Assembly: GCA_026394055.1 (NCBI GenBank) | Contig: JAPKYZ010000101.1 | Span: forward strand, 62,001-126,000 | DNA from: Acidobacteriota bacterium | GTDB lineage: Bacteria > Acidobacteriota > Terriglobia > Bryobacterales > Bryobacteraceae | Length of the DNA stretch: 64,000 bases | Direction: 5' to 3' | Program-made: the position numbers and the translations under genes | Notes under the pieces: generated by a model | Databases searched by the model: none | What the model saw: the letters and a program-made list of their open reading frames with translations, nothing else | What the model was told of the DNA's origin: nothing | In this document: positions 16,710-25,592 of the stretch, piece after piece | Layout: every line of letters starts with the position of its first letter | Numbering within the stretch: position 1 is the stretch's first letter

Positions 16710-18044
16710 CTAGAGCGCCAGCGGCTCCAGCAACTCCTTCACCTTGCCCTTGCTGTCAGCAAACGAGTCGATCTTGACGCCCGCTTTTTCCAGCAGCGTC
16801 AGATGCAGGTTCGCCAGCGGCGTCGGCTCTTTGTAGTGGATGTGGCGGCCACCCTTCACCCGTTCACCACCAGCCACCAGGATCGGCAGATTGACGTGGT
16901 CATGGATGTCGGCATTGCTCATGCCACTGCCGTAGAGATAGACCGTGTGGTCCAGCAGGTTGCCGTCGCCATCGGGCGTGGCCTTCAGCTTCTTCAAGAA
17001 CTCCGCGAACAGCGACACGTGATAGGCGTTGATCTTGGCCACCTTGGCCAGCTTTTCCGGATCGCCCGCGTTGTGCGTCAACGGGTGATGCGCCTCGGTG
17101 ACGCCCGCTTCCGGGTACGTACGAGTGCTGGTTTCACGCGCCAGCTGGAAGGTGATGACGCGGGTGACGTCGCCCTGGAAAGCGAGCACCTGCAGGTCGA
17201 ACATCAGGCGCGCGTGATCGCCATACGCGGCGGGGACTCCGACCGGGCGGTCAAGATCCGGCAGCTGCGATTCGGCCGATTGCGATTCCGCCTTCTGGAT
17301 ACGCCGCTCCACTTCGCGAACGGTGTCGAGATACTCCTTGACGCGCGAGCGGTCCGCCGCGCCCAGCTTGTTCTGCAGGCGGGCGATGTCCTCGCGCACC
17401 CAATCAAGGAGGCTCGCCTCTTTCTTGAGTTCTGCGCGACGCTCCTGTGCGCTGCCGCCGTCACCGAACAGCCGCTCAAACGCCATCCGCGGATGCGCCT
17501 CAGCGGGTAGCGGCGTGGTGGGGGAAGACCAGGAGAGATTGTTCTGGTAGACGCACGCGTAGCCGTTGTCGCACTGGCCGACCGTGTGCAGCAGATCCAT
17601 GGCCAGCTCCAGCGACGGCAGCCGCGTGGCCTGGCCGATGTTCTGCGCAGCCACTTGATCGGCGGTGGTGCCCAGATAGTAGTCCGTGCTTTCGGTCCAC
17701 TTGGAGGTGGCGGCGCTTAAGAAGGCGGCGTTTGAAGTGGCGTGCGTGCCGGGGTAGGCGTTCTTGAGTTCCAGGTTGCCGATGACGGTGAGCTGGTCGA
17801 TCACTGGCGCCAGCGATTGCAGTGAGGGCGAGAGCTGCGTCAAGTCCTTGCCGGGTGGGGTCCACTGCGGCATGTGCGCGCCCATGGGCATGTAGACATA
17901 GCCCAGCCGCTTCACCGGCTTCACGGGCGACGCCGCCAGCGCCGTCATAGATGGCATCATGGCGTCGAGCAATGGCAGCGCGAGAGTCGCGCCAGCGCCA
18001 CGCAACAGCATCCGCCGCGGCAATGCCTTCTTGGTAATGAACAT
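16710..18044 (-). CDS. DUF1552 family protein with Tat signal
   Basis: The 444-residue protein opens with a twin-arginine-like leader (LPRRMLLRGAGATLALPLL), then the DUF1552 pattern: KRLGYVYMPMGAHMPQWTP, the long middle helix region with REVERRIQKAE, RLMFDLQVLAFQGDVTRVITF, and the closing YLYGSGMSNADIHDHVNLPILVAGG. The end resembles the alkaline-phosphatase/sulfatase-like DUF1501 superfamily. DUF1552 genes nearly always follow a DUF1587/1592/1588/1585 cytochrome gene in Planctomycetes and Acidobacteria, and do so here with a 12-base gap. GGGAGG precedes the start. The function is unknown; the protein is probably folded in the cytoplasm and exported. Confidence 0.9.
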   Translation of the reverse strand: MFITKKALPRRMLLRGAGATLALPLLDAMMPSMTALAASPVKPVKRLGYVYMPMGAHMPQWTPPGKDLTQLSPSLQSLAPVIDQLTVIGNLELKNAYPGTHATSNAAFLSAATSKWTESTDYYLGTTADQVAAQNIGQATRLPSLELAMDLLHTVGQCDNGYACVYQNNLSWSSPTTPLPAEAHPRMAFERLFGDGGSAQERRAELKKEASLLDWVREDIARLQNKLGAADRSRVKEYLDTVREVERRIQKAESQSAESQLPDLDRPVGVPAAYGDHARLMFDLQVLAFQGDVTRVITFQLARETSTRTYPEAGVTEAHHPLTHNAGDPEKLAKVAKINAYHVSLFAEFLKKLKATPDGDGNLLDHTVYLYGSGMSNADIHDHVNLPILVAGGERVKGGRHIHYKEPTPLANLHLTLLEKAGVKIDSFADSKGKVKELLEPLAL

Positions 18045-18056
18045 ACTTACCTCCCG

Positions 18057-20408
18057 CTACAAACTACGCCGCATCTGAAATGGGGCACTCCGGACCACGC
18101 CTAAGATGAACGACGAGAACCGGTAGTCTTCCGCCGCACTCTGCCGCAACACCTGCCGGATAGCAGGAGCATCATAGGTCTCAACACCCCGGCCCAGCGC
18201 GTACGTAAGTAGCTTTTCGGCCAATGCCGACGAAAACATGTCCGGCCGCGCAAGGAGCGCTTGCTGCAATCCGCCAACCCCTACAAATTTACTCCCATCC
18301 GGCAGCCCGCCGGAGGCGTCGATCCGCACCGCGTCTTCGGTCGTGCGCCAGCGGCCCACGGCATCGTAGTTCTCCATCGAAAAGCCAACCGGGTCCATCA
18401 ACTGGTGGCAGCCAAAACAGGCCGGATTCTTACGGTGCTCCGCCAGGCGATCCCGCATGGTCAGCGGCTTGCCGCTGCTGGCTTTTTCGCCCAGCGCGGG
18501 CACGGCGGGCGGCGGCGGTGGCGGCGGCACGCCCAGGATGTTCTCGAGAATCCACTTGCCACGCAGCACCGGCGAGGTCCGGGTGGCGTAGCTGGTGACG
18601 GTGAGGATGCTGCCGTGCCGCAGCAAGCCGCCGCGCTGCGAATCGGGGGCAAGCTCAACGCGGCGGAAGTGGCTGCCGTAGACGTAGGGGATGCCGTAGT
18701 GCTTGGCCAGCCGCTCATTCAGGAACGTGTAGTTGGCGCGCAGCAGGTCCAGCACGCTGCGGTCCTCCGCCATGATGCTCTCAAAGAACAGCTCCGTTTC
18801 GCGGCGGAAAGACTGGCGCAGATTGTCATCAAACCCGGCAAACAGGCGCATGTCAGGCAGGATCGAATTCAGGTTGCGCAGATAGAGCCACTGCCCGGCA
18901 AAGTTGCTCGCGAGCTGACGGGACCGTGGGTCCGCGAGTAGCCGCCGCGCCTGACGCTCCAGCACCTCGGGCTTGGCGAGATCACCTCGCACCGCCGCGT
19001 CCAGCAGTTCATCGTCCGGGATGCTGCTCCACAAGAAGAACGAGAGCCGGGAGGCGAGTTCGAGATTGCTGACGCGGTAAGACTGGCCGGGCGCGACGCC
19101 GTCGGGGTCCCGCTCCACCCGGAAGATGAACTCCGGGCTCACCAGCACGGCTCGGACAGCCATCTCGATGGCGTTGTCGAAATCACCCTCCGGGCGCGCC
19201 TGCCGGAAGAACTTCAGCGGAACCGCCACGTCCGTGTCGGTGACCGGGCGCCGATAGGCGCGGCGGGCGAACGTGGACAGGATCTTCGCGGCACAAGCCT
19301 CTTCCTGCCCTTGATTGGCCGGACGGCAGACGAACAGGCGCGCGCGGCTGGGCGTCTCCCCGGCCCCTTTGGCCTCATACGGCCCGTTGATCGACACCTG
19401 GTAGAGTGCCGGCTGTGGGCGCGGGTGGCGGTCCATGTTGAAGAACGCCTGGTAGGGTTGGCGCTCCGTTTCCTGGAGCGCGGAGGTCTGCTTGGGGAAG
19501 GCGACGCTCACCGTATGCGGCCCGGCCTTGATGGCCAGCCGCGCGCGCAGATGTTGATCGGACTGGCTATGGTCCTTGCCCGGCGGTGGCGGCTCCACCG
19601 TGAACAGCGCCACCCGTTCGCCATCGAGCATCAGTTCCACCTGGTGCTTCGCGGTCAGGCCTTCGACATGCTCATTACGATCGCGCTGGAGCCTCAACAG
19701 GATCTCGTACTCAGCGTCCACTGGGAACGTGTGTTGCACCACCGCTCCACCACGCGTGCCCAGCGGCAGATCTTCAAAATGATCTTCCTGCGTGAGATCG
19801 GGAACAAGCGTCACCGTGTCCCCACCGGGGGCCTTCGGCGCGATGCCGATCGCCAACCGGCTGATGCGCCGCGCAGCCGCCAAGTACCGCTCGAGCAGCG
19901 TGGGCGACAGCGTCCCCACCGTCACGTTGTCAAAACCATGGCTCGCATCATCCGCGGGCAGCAGCGAGGAGACATCGACATCCAGCGCCAACAGATCGCG
20001 AATGGCGTTGCGATACTCCGTGCGGTTCAGCCGCCGGAAGGTATCGGTGCGCCCCGGATTGGGGCTGGCCGCCGCCTGCGCATCGAGCGTCTTTTCGAGG
20101 CCGGCCTGCAGTGTCTGATACGTCTGCTCATCCGGCCGCGGCAGCCCAGCGGGCGGCATCGAGCGGCCGCGCAGCCGCTTCACGACTTTCTCCCACGCCT
20201 CAGGATGTTGTCCGACCTGGGCGTTCAAGACACTATCGAGCGCCAGATTGGCCGCCTTCGACTGCGCGTTGTGACAGCCCAGGCAGTAGCGCTGAATCGC
20301 CGCCTTACCGGGCACACCGCCGCCAGCAGGGGTCGCAGTCTGGGCCGCCAGTGCCAGCGGACAGGCCAGAGCGCACACAACTCCCCAAGTTCTGATCGTG
20401 CGGCTCAT
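18057..20408 (-). CDS. Planctomycete-type cytochrome with DUF1587/1592/1588/1585 domains
   Basis: The 783-residue protein has a signal peptide (residues of about 8-24), a CLGCH haem motif near residue 42, then the fixed series of domains of this family: DUF1587 (FRRLNRTEYRNAIRDLL), DUF1595 (FARRAYRRPVTDTD), DUF1592 (SFFLWSSIPDDELLDAA), DUF1588 (YTFLNERLAKHYG; GILTVTS-like segment) and DUF1585, which includes a second CFGCH motif followed by MDPVGFSMENYDAVGRWR. These are periplasmic c-type cytochromes of unknown reaction. It heads the operon with DUF1552 and ankyrin genes. Its promoter box TATAGT lies 7 bases before the ATG. Confidence 0.92.
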   Translation of the reverse strand: MSRTIRTWGVVCALACPLALAAQTATPAGGGVPGKAAIQRYCLGCHNAQSKAANLALDSVLNAQVGQHPEAWEKVVKRLRGRSMPPAGLPRPDEQTYQTLQAGLEKTLDAQAAASPNPGRTDTFRRLNRTEYRNAIRDLLALDVDVSSLLPADDASHGFDNVTVGTLSPTLLERYLAAARRISRLAIGIAPKAPGGDTVTLVPDLTQEDHFEDLPLGTRGGAVVQHTFPVDAEYEILLRLQRDRNEHVEGLTAKHQVELMLDGERVALFTVEPPPPGKDHSQSDQHLRARLAIKAGPHTVSVAFPKQTSALQETERQPYQAFFNMDRHPRPQPALYQVSINGPYEAKGAGETPSRARLFVCRPANQGQEEACAAKILSTFARRAYRRPVTDTDVAVPLKFFRQARPEGDFDNAIEMAVRAVLVSPEFIFRVERDPDGVAPGQSYRVSNLELASRLSFFLWSSIPDDELLDAAVRGDLAKPEVLERQARRLLADPRSRQLASNFAGQWLYLRNLNSILPDMRLFAGFDDNLRQSFRRETELFFESIMAEDRSVLDLLRANYTFLNERLAKHYGIPYVYGSHFRRVELAPDSQRGGLLRHGSILTVTSYATRTSPVLRGKWILENILGVPPPPPPPAVPALGEKASSGKPLTMRDRLAEHRKNPACFGCHQLMDPVGFSMENYDAVGRWRTTEDAVRIDASGGLPDGSKFVGVGGLQQALLARPDMFSSALAEKLLTYALGRGVETYDAPAIRQVLRQSAAEDYRFSSFILGVVRSAPFQMRRSL

Positions 20409-20415
20409 GAAGAGG

Positions 20416-20445
20416 ACTATATTGCGTTTGCGGGGCGGGTGGCAA
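20416..20445 (-). promoter_or_regulatory. Promoter with -35 and -10 at a predicted leaderless start (DUF1592 operon)
   Basis: On the minus strand TTGCCA (20445-20440), an 18-base spacer and TATAGT (20421-20416) form a good promoter. The -10 ends 7 bases before ATG 20408, so transcription should start on the start codon. No Shine-Dalgarno is present. Confidence 0.65.
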
Positions 20446-20468
20446 GGGCGATGGCGCCGTGCTGCCCG

Positions 20469-20819
20469 TCAGACTGGCAGGAAACCCACTTGACCGATCC
20501 ACTCCTGGGCATCGGTGGCCAGCCACACCAGCAATAGTTCGTCGATCGCCGTACCGATTTCGAGGTCCTGCGAAAGAATGATCAGGCCCGGACTGGCTTG
20601 CCTGTCGACCAGGCTTGAAAAGTGGCGAGGCATTGTCTTCCGGTCATGGGAGACCAGGATGCGTCCCAAGCCAGAAGCGACCCGAAGCACTTCACTATCT
20701 GGCAGGCCGATCACGCCACCCTCGATGGCGCTGAGAAAGTCAACAGCTGGCTCCCGCCGTCTCAACCCGACCAGAATCTTATGATTCAAGTCCGCATCGG
20801 CCAAAAAACATGGCCTCAT
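20469..20819 (-). CDS. DUF5615 PIN-like toxin
   Basis: The 116-residue protein has the DUF5615/Mut7-C PIN-like signature: FLADADLNHKIL at the N-terminus and GRILVSHDRKTMPRHF in the middle, giving the acidic cluster expected for a metal-dependent RNase. The start overlaps the DUF433 stop by ATGA, the standard toxin-antitoxin arrangement with the antitoxin first. It is probably the toxin of a type II pair. It lies directly downstream of the DUF433 gene and transcribes toward the DUF1592 operon. Confidence 0.82.
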   Translation of the reverse strand: MRPCFLADADLNHKILVGLRRREPAVDFLSAIEGGVIGLPDSEVLRVASGLGRILVSHDRKTMPRHFSSLVDRQASPGLIILSQDLEIGTAIDELLLVWLATDAQEWIGQVGFLPV

Positions 20820-21133
20820 CGGCTGGGAGTGGAAAGGATGCTTCGCGCCGCTGCGAGCTTGGCATAGAGAGCGGCGTGATTCTGCCGCGACTTTTGCCGG
20901 AGAGCTTCAAATTCTTGCCGCTCGCGGGTCAAGTAATCGTCGATCAACTCTTGATTCGCGATGTAGTAGGCGAGAGCCCCAAAAACCTGATCCAGACGAA
21001 GGGCCGGAAAAGACTCGGCAATGCCCTCTGGCGACTCACCACGGAGGTAGGCGCAGACCACGGAGTCGAGCGAAACCCGACTTCCTTCAACAAAGAAGCC
21101 ACCGTCGCGCTGCTCGACGTAGTTGTTGACCAT
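20816..21133 (-). CDS. DUF433 family antitoxin
   Basis: The 105-residue protein carries the DUF433 winged-helix-like core: YVEQRDGGFFVEGSRVSLDSVVCAYLRGESPEGIAESFP, the phrase typical of this family, followed by a helical C-terminal tail (TRERQEFEALRQKSRQ) that should bind and mask the toxin. ATG 21133 is the natural start; the frame extension to 21286 overlaps the hspR reading frame and is not family-like. Its stop overlaps the toxin start by four bases, implying translational coupling. It likely represses its own promoter. Confidence 0.85.
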   Translation of the reverse strand: MVNNYVEQRDGGFFVEGSRVSLDSVVCAYLRGESPEGIAESFPALRLDQVFGALAYYIANQELIDDYLTRERQEFEALRQKSRQNHAALYAKLAAARSILSTPSR

Positions 21134-21167
21134 TGGTTGTGCCCTGACTACAGGATACGCCGTGCCC

Positions 21168-21581
21168 TCAGGCGCGCGTCTTGCGAGTCGGCCGCGGCTC
21201 ATCATCCATGCTGACGGATCGCGCCACCGGGATGAGAGCGTTCGAAGGCGGGTCGTGCCGGACGATGATGCGGGAGGAGAGTTCATGGTTCAAGGTGGAC
21301 ATGAATTCTTCGATCTGCTTCTGCATCGCTTCCATGCGCTCCCGCATGTTGAGGATGATTTCGACTCCCGCCAGATTGACGCCCATCTCCCGCGTCAGCT
21401 TCAGGATCACTTCCAGGCGCACCAGATCTTCGTCGGTATAGAGACGTGTATTGCCGTCGCTGCGGGAGGGCTTCAGCAAGCCTTCACGCTCATAAAGACG
21501 CAGCGTTTGCGGATGGATCTCGTACTGCTCGGAAACTGCCGAGATCATGTACGCCGCTTTTTGACGCTTTCGGGTGGCCAT
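21168..21581 (-). CDS. hspR: MerR-family heat-shock repressor HspR
   Basis: The 137-residue protein has an N-terminal MerR-type winged helix-turn-helix (AYMISAVSEQYEIHPQTLRLYEREGLLKPSR with NTRLYTDEDL) and a helical region (MRERMEAMQKQIEEF) for dimerisation. The ISAVSE and HPQTLRLYE phrases and the short dnaK/dnaJ-linked location identify HspR, which represses chaperone genes and is released under heat stress, using DnaK as corepressor in actinobacteria. ATG 21581 removes a 29-residue frame extension. A GxxExxY gene on the other strand separates it from dnaJ, so it now has its own promoter. The C-terminal tail is basic and serine-rich. Confidence 0.88.
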   Translation of the reverse strand: MATRKRQKAAYMISAVSEQYEIHPQTLRLYEREGLLKPSRSDGNTRLYTDEDLVRLEVILKLTREMGVNLAGVEIILNMRERMEAMQKQIEEFMSTLNHELSSRIIVRHDPPSNALIPVARSVSMDDEPRPTRKTRA

Positions 21582-21598
21582 ACTCTCTCTACTCTTTG

Positions 21599-21604
21599 AT
21601 TCTA
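21599..21604 (-). promoter_or_regulatory. -10 box of hspR
   Basis: TAGAAT on the minus strand ends 17 bases before ATG 21581. This leaves a leader of about 10 bases that includes AGAGAG as a possible ribosome site. Confidence 0.45.
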
Positions 21605-21643
21605 GTGGATGCGCGGAAGTGCTGGGGCACTGAAAGGCGAAGG

Positions 21644-21673
21644 ATCCCGCAAAGACGCCAAGACGCAAAGGGA
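21644..21673 (+). repeat. Left flanking repeat of the GxxExxY gene
   Basis: ATCCCGCAAAGACGCCAAG followed by ACGCAAAGGGA recurs with two mismatches exactly 510 bases downstream at 22154-22183. CGCAAAGACGCAAAG-type repeats are a familiar flank of GxxExxY genes. Confidence 0.8.
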
Positions 21674-21752
21674 CCAGACTGGTCCCGACGATGAATCGGT
21701 CAAGTGCTTTCTGCTTCGCCTAAGATGTTTCTGGAAGGAAGGGCGTGAACTA

Positions 21753-22151
21753 TTGACCGAGAACGCTTTGGCCAAGGAAATCGTCGACGCCGCTTTTCGG
21801 ATCCACACGACATTGGGCCCCGGCCTACTGGAATCGGTATACGAGACGGTTCTCGCGCTTGAAATGGACCGCCGTGGACTGCGGACGGTCCGGCAGCAGC
21901 CTGTGCCGGTGATCTATGAGGGAGCGAAGATTGACGCCGGCTTTCGGGCGGATTTGATCGTTGAGGACAAGGTGATCGTGGAGATCAAGTCAGTTGAATC
22001 ATTGGCCCCCGTGCACAAGAAACAGTTGAGAACCTACCTGCGCCTAGCCAACAAGCGTCTGGGCCCACTCATCAACTTCAACGTCGCACTAATCAAAGAC
22101 GGCATCGCACGAGTGGTGAATGAACTGGAAGACGAAGTTCCCGTGGGATGA
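21753..22151 (+). CDS. GxxExxY family protein (PD-(D/E)xK nuclease-like)
   Basis: The 132-residue protein contains the naming motif in GPGLLESVYE and the PD-(D/E)xK-type core DAGFRADLIVEDKVIVEIKS, where Asp and the Glu-x-Lys are the expected catalytic residues. It belongs to PF13366-like proteins, whose role is unknown. I chose TTG 21753, since the frame upstream (to 21609) translates the flanking repeat and is not protein-like; GAAGGAAGGG lies about 10 bases before it. It sits between hspR and dnaJ, on the opposite strand, bounded by direct repeats and followed by an inverted one, which suggests it arrived as a small mobile unit. Confidence 0.82.
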   Translation: MTENALAKEIVDAAFRIHTTLGPGLLESVYETVLALEMDRRGLRTVRQQPVPVIYEGAKIDAGFRADLIVEDKVIVEIKSVESLAPVHKKQLRTYLRLANKRLGPLINFNVALIKDGIARVVNELEDEVPVG

Positions 22152-22153
22152 TA

Positions 22154-22183
22154 ATCCCGCAAAGAGGTCAAGACGCAAAGGGA
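22154..22183 (+). repeat. Right flanking repeat of the GxxExxY gene
   Basis: This is a direct copy of 21644-21673 with two substitutions in 30 bases. It begins immediately after the gene's stop codon. Confidence 0.8.
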
Positions 22184-22275
22184 ACAAGGCTACTAAAACA
22201 TGTTCCAGTCAGTAGGTTCGTGATTTGCGCTCGAGATGGAGCTCTTGCGGGACGGGCGTACTCGGACTTGGTAAA

Positions 22276-22292
22276 GAACACCCAGTGTGTTC
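22276..22292 (-). terminator. Short hairpin downstream of dnaJ
   Basis: GAACAC, five bases and GTGTTC form a perfect 6-bp stem about 40 bases beyond the dnaJ stop. There is no T-tract, so terminator activity is uncertain. Confidence 0.3.
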
Positions 22293-22298
22293 ATCTTG

Positions 22299-22321
22299 GC
22301 GCCTTTGCATCTTTGCGGGAA
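22299..22321 (-). repeat. Third, inverted copy of the GxxExxY-associated repeat
   Basis: Read on the minus strand it gives TTCCCGCAAAGATGCAAAGG followed by CGC. It has the same CCCGCAAAG and GCAAAGG blocks as the two direct copies, but is shorter in the middle. Confidence 0.65.
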
Positions 22322-22331
22322 CCAACGCGCT

Positions 22332-23498
22332 CTACAGATTCGCAAACAGCTTCGCCCGCGGGTCCTCGGGGCTAGCCTTGGCGAGTTCCCGGAGCAACTC
22401 GCGCACGCGCTCATCCGCCGTATCCGGCGGCTGCAGGAACACTTCCACGATCTGATCGCCACGGCTGTTCTTGCGGGCGTTGGCGACGCCTTTTTCGCGG
22501 AGGCGGAACTTTTGGCCGTTCTGGGTGCCTTGCGGAATTTTCAGCAGGGCGCGGCCGTCGATGGTGGGCACTTCGATCTTGGTGCCTAGGCCTGCTTCTG
22601 AGATCGTGATCGGCACGCGGATCTCGATGTTGTCGCCTTCGCGCTGGAAGAACTCGTGCGGTTGCACGCGGACGGTGATGTAGAGATCTCCCGCCGGGCC
22701 GCCGTGGGAGCCGGCGTTGCCCTTGGCCGCCACGCGCATGCGGGCACCGGACTGGACACCGGCCGGGATGCGCACTTCCACCGAATCCGGCTTCGAGGTG
22801 CGGCCTTCGCCACGGCAGGCAAAGCAGATGTTCGAGGTCTTGCCTTTGCCGTTGCAGCGCGGACACCGGATGGTGAACCGCATCGCCCCCACCATCTGTT
22901 CCACATTGCCTGTGCCCTTGCATTCCGGGCAATTGGTGGTGCCGGTGGACGCCGAACCGGAGCCGCGGCAATCGGCGCACGTCTCCTGCCGGTTGATGTT
23001 CACGCGGACTTGCGTGCCTTTGATGGATTGCCAGAAATCGATGTCGAGCGCGTATTCCAGATCCGGGCCGCGTTCGGGGGCCTGCGAGGCTGGGCCTTCG
23101 CCGCCGCGGAAGAACTGGCTGAACAGGTCCTTGAAGTTGGTCCCGCTGCCCGCTCCTGCACCCGCCCCGCCAGCCGCGCCGCCCGCTCCACTGCGGACGA
23201 AGCTGTCGAAATCGAAGCCGTCAAAATTGAAGCCGGCCCCGCCTGGGTATTGGCCAGGTTGAGGGCCGGCTTTGTCAGAGTAGAACCCGACCTGGTCAAA
23301 CATCTGGCGCTTCTTTGAATCCGAGAGGACGTCATACGCCTCCTGGACCTTCTTAAAGTGCTCTTCTGCTGACTTGTCGCCGGGGTTCAAATCCGGGTGA
23401 TACTTGCGGGCCAGACGGCGATAGGCTTTACGGATTTCATCTTCGGTGGCTCCGCGAGCGACGCCCAAAGTGCCGTAATAGTCCTGTTGAGAGGCCAT
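22332..23498 (-). CDS. dnaJ: Chaperone protein DnaJ
   Basis: The 388-residue protein is a full-length type I J-protein. It has a J domain with HPD at 34-36, a Gly/Ala/Phe-rich linker (about 75-125), and a zinc-binding region with four CxxCxGxG motifs ([32 protein letters not shown]), then the C-terminal substrate-binding beta domains. It delivers unfolded clients to DnaK and stimulates its ATPase. It lies 58 bases downstream of dnaK on the same strand and is probably cotranscribed. The usual grpE is not present in the cluster. Confidence 0.96.
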   Translation of the reverse strand: MASQQDYYGTLGVARGATEDEIRKAYRRLARKYHPDLNPGDKSAEEHFKKVQEAYDVLSDSKKRQMFDQVGFYSDKAGPQPGQYPGGAGFNFDGFDFDSFVRSGAGGAAGGAGAGAGSGTNFKDLFSQFFRGGEGPASQAPERGPDLEYALDIDFWQSIKGTQVRVNINRQETCADCRGSGSASTGTTNCPECKGTGNVEQMVGAMRFTIRCPRCNGKGKTSNICFACRGEGRTSKPDSVEVRIPAGVQSGARMRVAAKGNAGSHGGPAGDLYITVRVQPHEFFQREGDNIEIRVPITISEAGLGTKIEVPTIDGRALLKIPQGTQNGQKFRLREKGVANARKNSRGDQIVEVFLQPPDTADERVRELLRELAKASPEDPRAKLFANL

Positions 23499-23556
23499 GC
23501 CTAAAGTCCGATGCTCCTATCGCCATCTAGCGCCGGGCGCTGAAAAGTAGCCCAGC

Positions 23557-25470
23557 TTACTTCTTATCGTCCACGTCCACGAATTCGGCGTCGACGACGT
23601 TGTCCTTCTTGGGCTCCTGCGGACCCGCCCCGTTGGCGGCACCTTCCGTCGGACCCGCACCCGGAGTAGACGATGCTTTGTACATCGCTTCAGCCAACTT
23701 GTGGCTGGCCTGGGTGAGGTTGTCGGTGGCCTTGTTGATGGCTTCCACCGTACCGGCCACCATTACATCGCGCAGTTCCTTGATCGAGGCTTCCACCTTG
23801 GTGGCTTCCTCTTCGCCGATCTTCTCGCGGTGATCCTTCAACATCTTCTCGACGTTGTAGATCATGGCGTCGGCCTTGTTGCGAGCGTCGATCTCGTCGC
23901 GCTTGCGGCGGTCTTCGGCGGCGTGCGCCTCGGCGTCCTTGGACATCTTCTCCACTTCTTCCTTCGACAGGCCGGAAGAGGAGGTGATGGTGATCTTCTG
24001 TTCGTTGTTGGTGGCGCGATCCTTGGCGGTGACATTCATGATGCCGTTGGCATCGATGTCAAAGATCACTTCGATCTGCGGCACGCCACGCGGGGCCGGG
24101 GGAATCCCGGTCAACTGGAACACGCCCAGCATCCGGTTGTCCTTCGCCATGGAGCGTTCGCCCTGGAAGATCTTGATGTCCACCGACGGCTGCGAATCGG
24201 CAGCGGTCGAGAAGACTTCGCTCTTCTTGGTCGGGATGGTGGTGTTGCGGTCGATCAGCTTGGTGAACACACCGCCCAGCGTCTCAATGCCCAGCGACAG
24301 CGGGGTCACGTCCAGCAGCAGCACGTCCTTCACTTCGCCGCCCAACACACCGCCCTGGACTGCGGCGCCGATGGCCACCACTTCGTCCGGGTTGACGCTG
24401 CGGTTCGGCTCCTTGCCAAACAGGTCGCGCACGATCTCTTGCACGCGGGGGATACGCGTTGACCCGCCCACCAGCACCACTTCATCGATCTGCGAGGGGC
24501 TCATGCCGGCATCGGCCAGGGCCTGTTTGCAGGGGCCGGCGGACTTTTGCAGGATCTCTTCGATCATCAGCTCAAACCGCTTGCGCGTGAGCTGCTTCAC
24601 CAAGTGCTTGGGGCCGGTGGCCGTGTCGCCGTAGATGAACGGCAGGTTGATCTCGGTCTCAAAGGCGTTGGAGAGTTCGATCTTCGCCTTCTCAGCGGAT
24701 TCGCGCAGGCGCTGCAGGGCCATCTTGTCCTTCGAGAGGTCGATGCCTTCTTCCTGCTTGAATTCGGTGATCAACCAGTCGACAATCCGCTGGTCGATGT
24801 TGTCACCGCCCAGGTGGGTGTCGCCGTTGGTGGACTTCACTTCGACGACGCCGTCGCCCACTTCCAGGATCGAGATGTCGAACGTACCGCCGCCGAAGTC
24901 ATAGACGGCGATCGTCTGGTCCTTCTTCTTGTCCAGGCCATAGGCCAGCGCGGCGGCCGTCGGCTCATTGATGATGCGCTTTACTTCGAGGCCGGCAATC
25001 TGGCCCGCGTCCTTGGTGGCCTGCCGCTGGGCGTCGTTGAAGTAAGCCGGAACGGTGATCACGGCTTCGGTCACCTTGCCGCCCAGGTAGGCTTCCGCCG
25101 CCTGCTTCAGCTTCTTCAGGATCAACGCCGAAATCTCGGGCGGGGAGTAGAGCTTGCCGTTGATGTCGACGCGGGCGTCGCCATTGTCGCCACCCACCAC
25201 TTTGTACGGCACCAGCTTCATCTCTTCGGAGACTTCGTTCTGGCGGCGGCCCATGAAGCGCTTGATCGAATAGATGGTGTTTTCCGGGTTCGTCACGGCC
25301 TGGCGCTTGGCCACCGTACCCACCAACTGGTCACCACTCTTGGCGAAACCCACGACGGACGGCGTGGTCCGGCCACCCTCCTGGTTTGCAATGACGACCG
25401 GCTGGCCGCCTTCCATGACGGACACGACAGAGTTGGTCGTGCCGAGGTCGATTCCGATGATCTTGCTCAT
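23557..25470 (-). CDS. dnaK: Chaperone protein DnaK (Hsp70)
   Basis: The 637-residue protein opens with [19 protein letters not shown], the phosphate-1 loop of the actin-like ATPase domain, and contains [26 protein letters not shown] and [10 protein letters not shown] in order, then the beta-sandwich substrate domain ([14 protein letters not shown]) and a lid ending in [12 protein letters not shown]. It refolds and disaggregates proteins with DnaJ and GrpE. ATG 25470 begins [10 protein letters not shown]; the frame extension to 25548 runs through the promoter. A textbook promoter lies upstream (25492-25520). HspR is the likely repressor. Confidence 0.98.
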   Translation of the reverse strand: MSKIIGIDLGTTNSVVSVMEGGQPVVIANQEGGRTTPSVVGFAKSGDQLVGTVAKRQAVTNPENTIYSIKRFMGRRQNEVSEEMKLVPYKVVGGDNGDARVDINGKLYSPPEISALILKKLKQAAEAYLGGKVTEAVITVPAYFNDAQRQATKDAGQIAGLEVKRIINEPTAAALAYGLDKKKDQTIAVYDFGGGTFDISILEVGDGVVEVKSTNGDTHLGGDNIDQRIVDWLITEFKQEEGIDLSKDKMALQRLRESAEKAKIELSNAFETEINLPFIYGDTATGPKHLVKQLTRKRFELMIEEILQKSAGPCKQALADAGMSPSQIDEVVLVGGSTRIPRVQEIVRDLFGKEPNRSVNPDEVVAIGAAVQGGVLGGEVKDVLLLDVTPLSLGIETLGGVFTKLIDRNTTIPTKKSEVFSTAADSQPSVDIKIFQGERSMAKDNRMLGVFQLTGIPPAPRGVPQIEVIFDIDANGIMNVTAKDRATNNEQKITITSSSGLSKEEVEKMSKDAEAHAAEDRRKRDEIDARNKADAMIYNVEKMLKDHREKIGEEEATKVEASIKELRDVMVAGTVEAINKATDNLTQASHKLAEAMYKASSTPGAGPTEGAANGAGPQEPKKDNVVDAEFVDVDDKK

Positions 25471-25491
25471 AATATGATCCTGCTCGTCACC

Positions 25492-25520
25492 AGTATCAAA
25501 TATTAGCGTCTCCTTGTCAA
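25492..25520 (-). promoter_or_regulatory. dnaK promoter
   Basis: On the minus strand TTGACA (25520-25515), a 17-base spacer and GATACT (25497-25492) match the housekeeping sigma consensus. Unlike most genes here, dnaK has a leader of about 15 bases with AGGA. A complete HspR HAIR palindrome was not found; only one half-like ACTCAAT lies at about 25537-25543. Confidence 0.7.
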
Positions 25521-25579
25521 CATTTTGGGCCAAAGATTGAGTCCCCACATTTGCCTTATCCCTCGCACACGTCCAGCGG

Positions 25580-25585
25580 TATGAT
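25580..25585 (+). promoter_or_regulatory. -10 box at a predicted leaderless start (modA-like gene)
   Basis: TATGAT ends 7 bases before ATG 25593. The two earlier ATGs (25581, 25584) overlap the box itself, so 25593 is the likelier start. Confidence 0.5.
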
Positions 25586-25592
25586 GGTGAAC

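Noticed and set aside
19311-20537. 408-codon plus-strand frame
   Set aside because: Shadow of the DUF1592 cytochrome gene.
25498-25560. HspR-binding HAIR or CIRCE element upstream of dnaK
   Set aside because: Only one half-like ACTCAAT is present; no inverted partner at the right spacing, and no TTAGCACTC.
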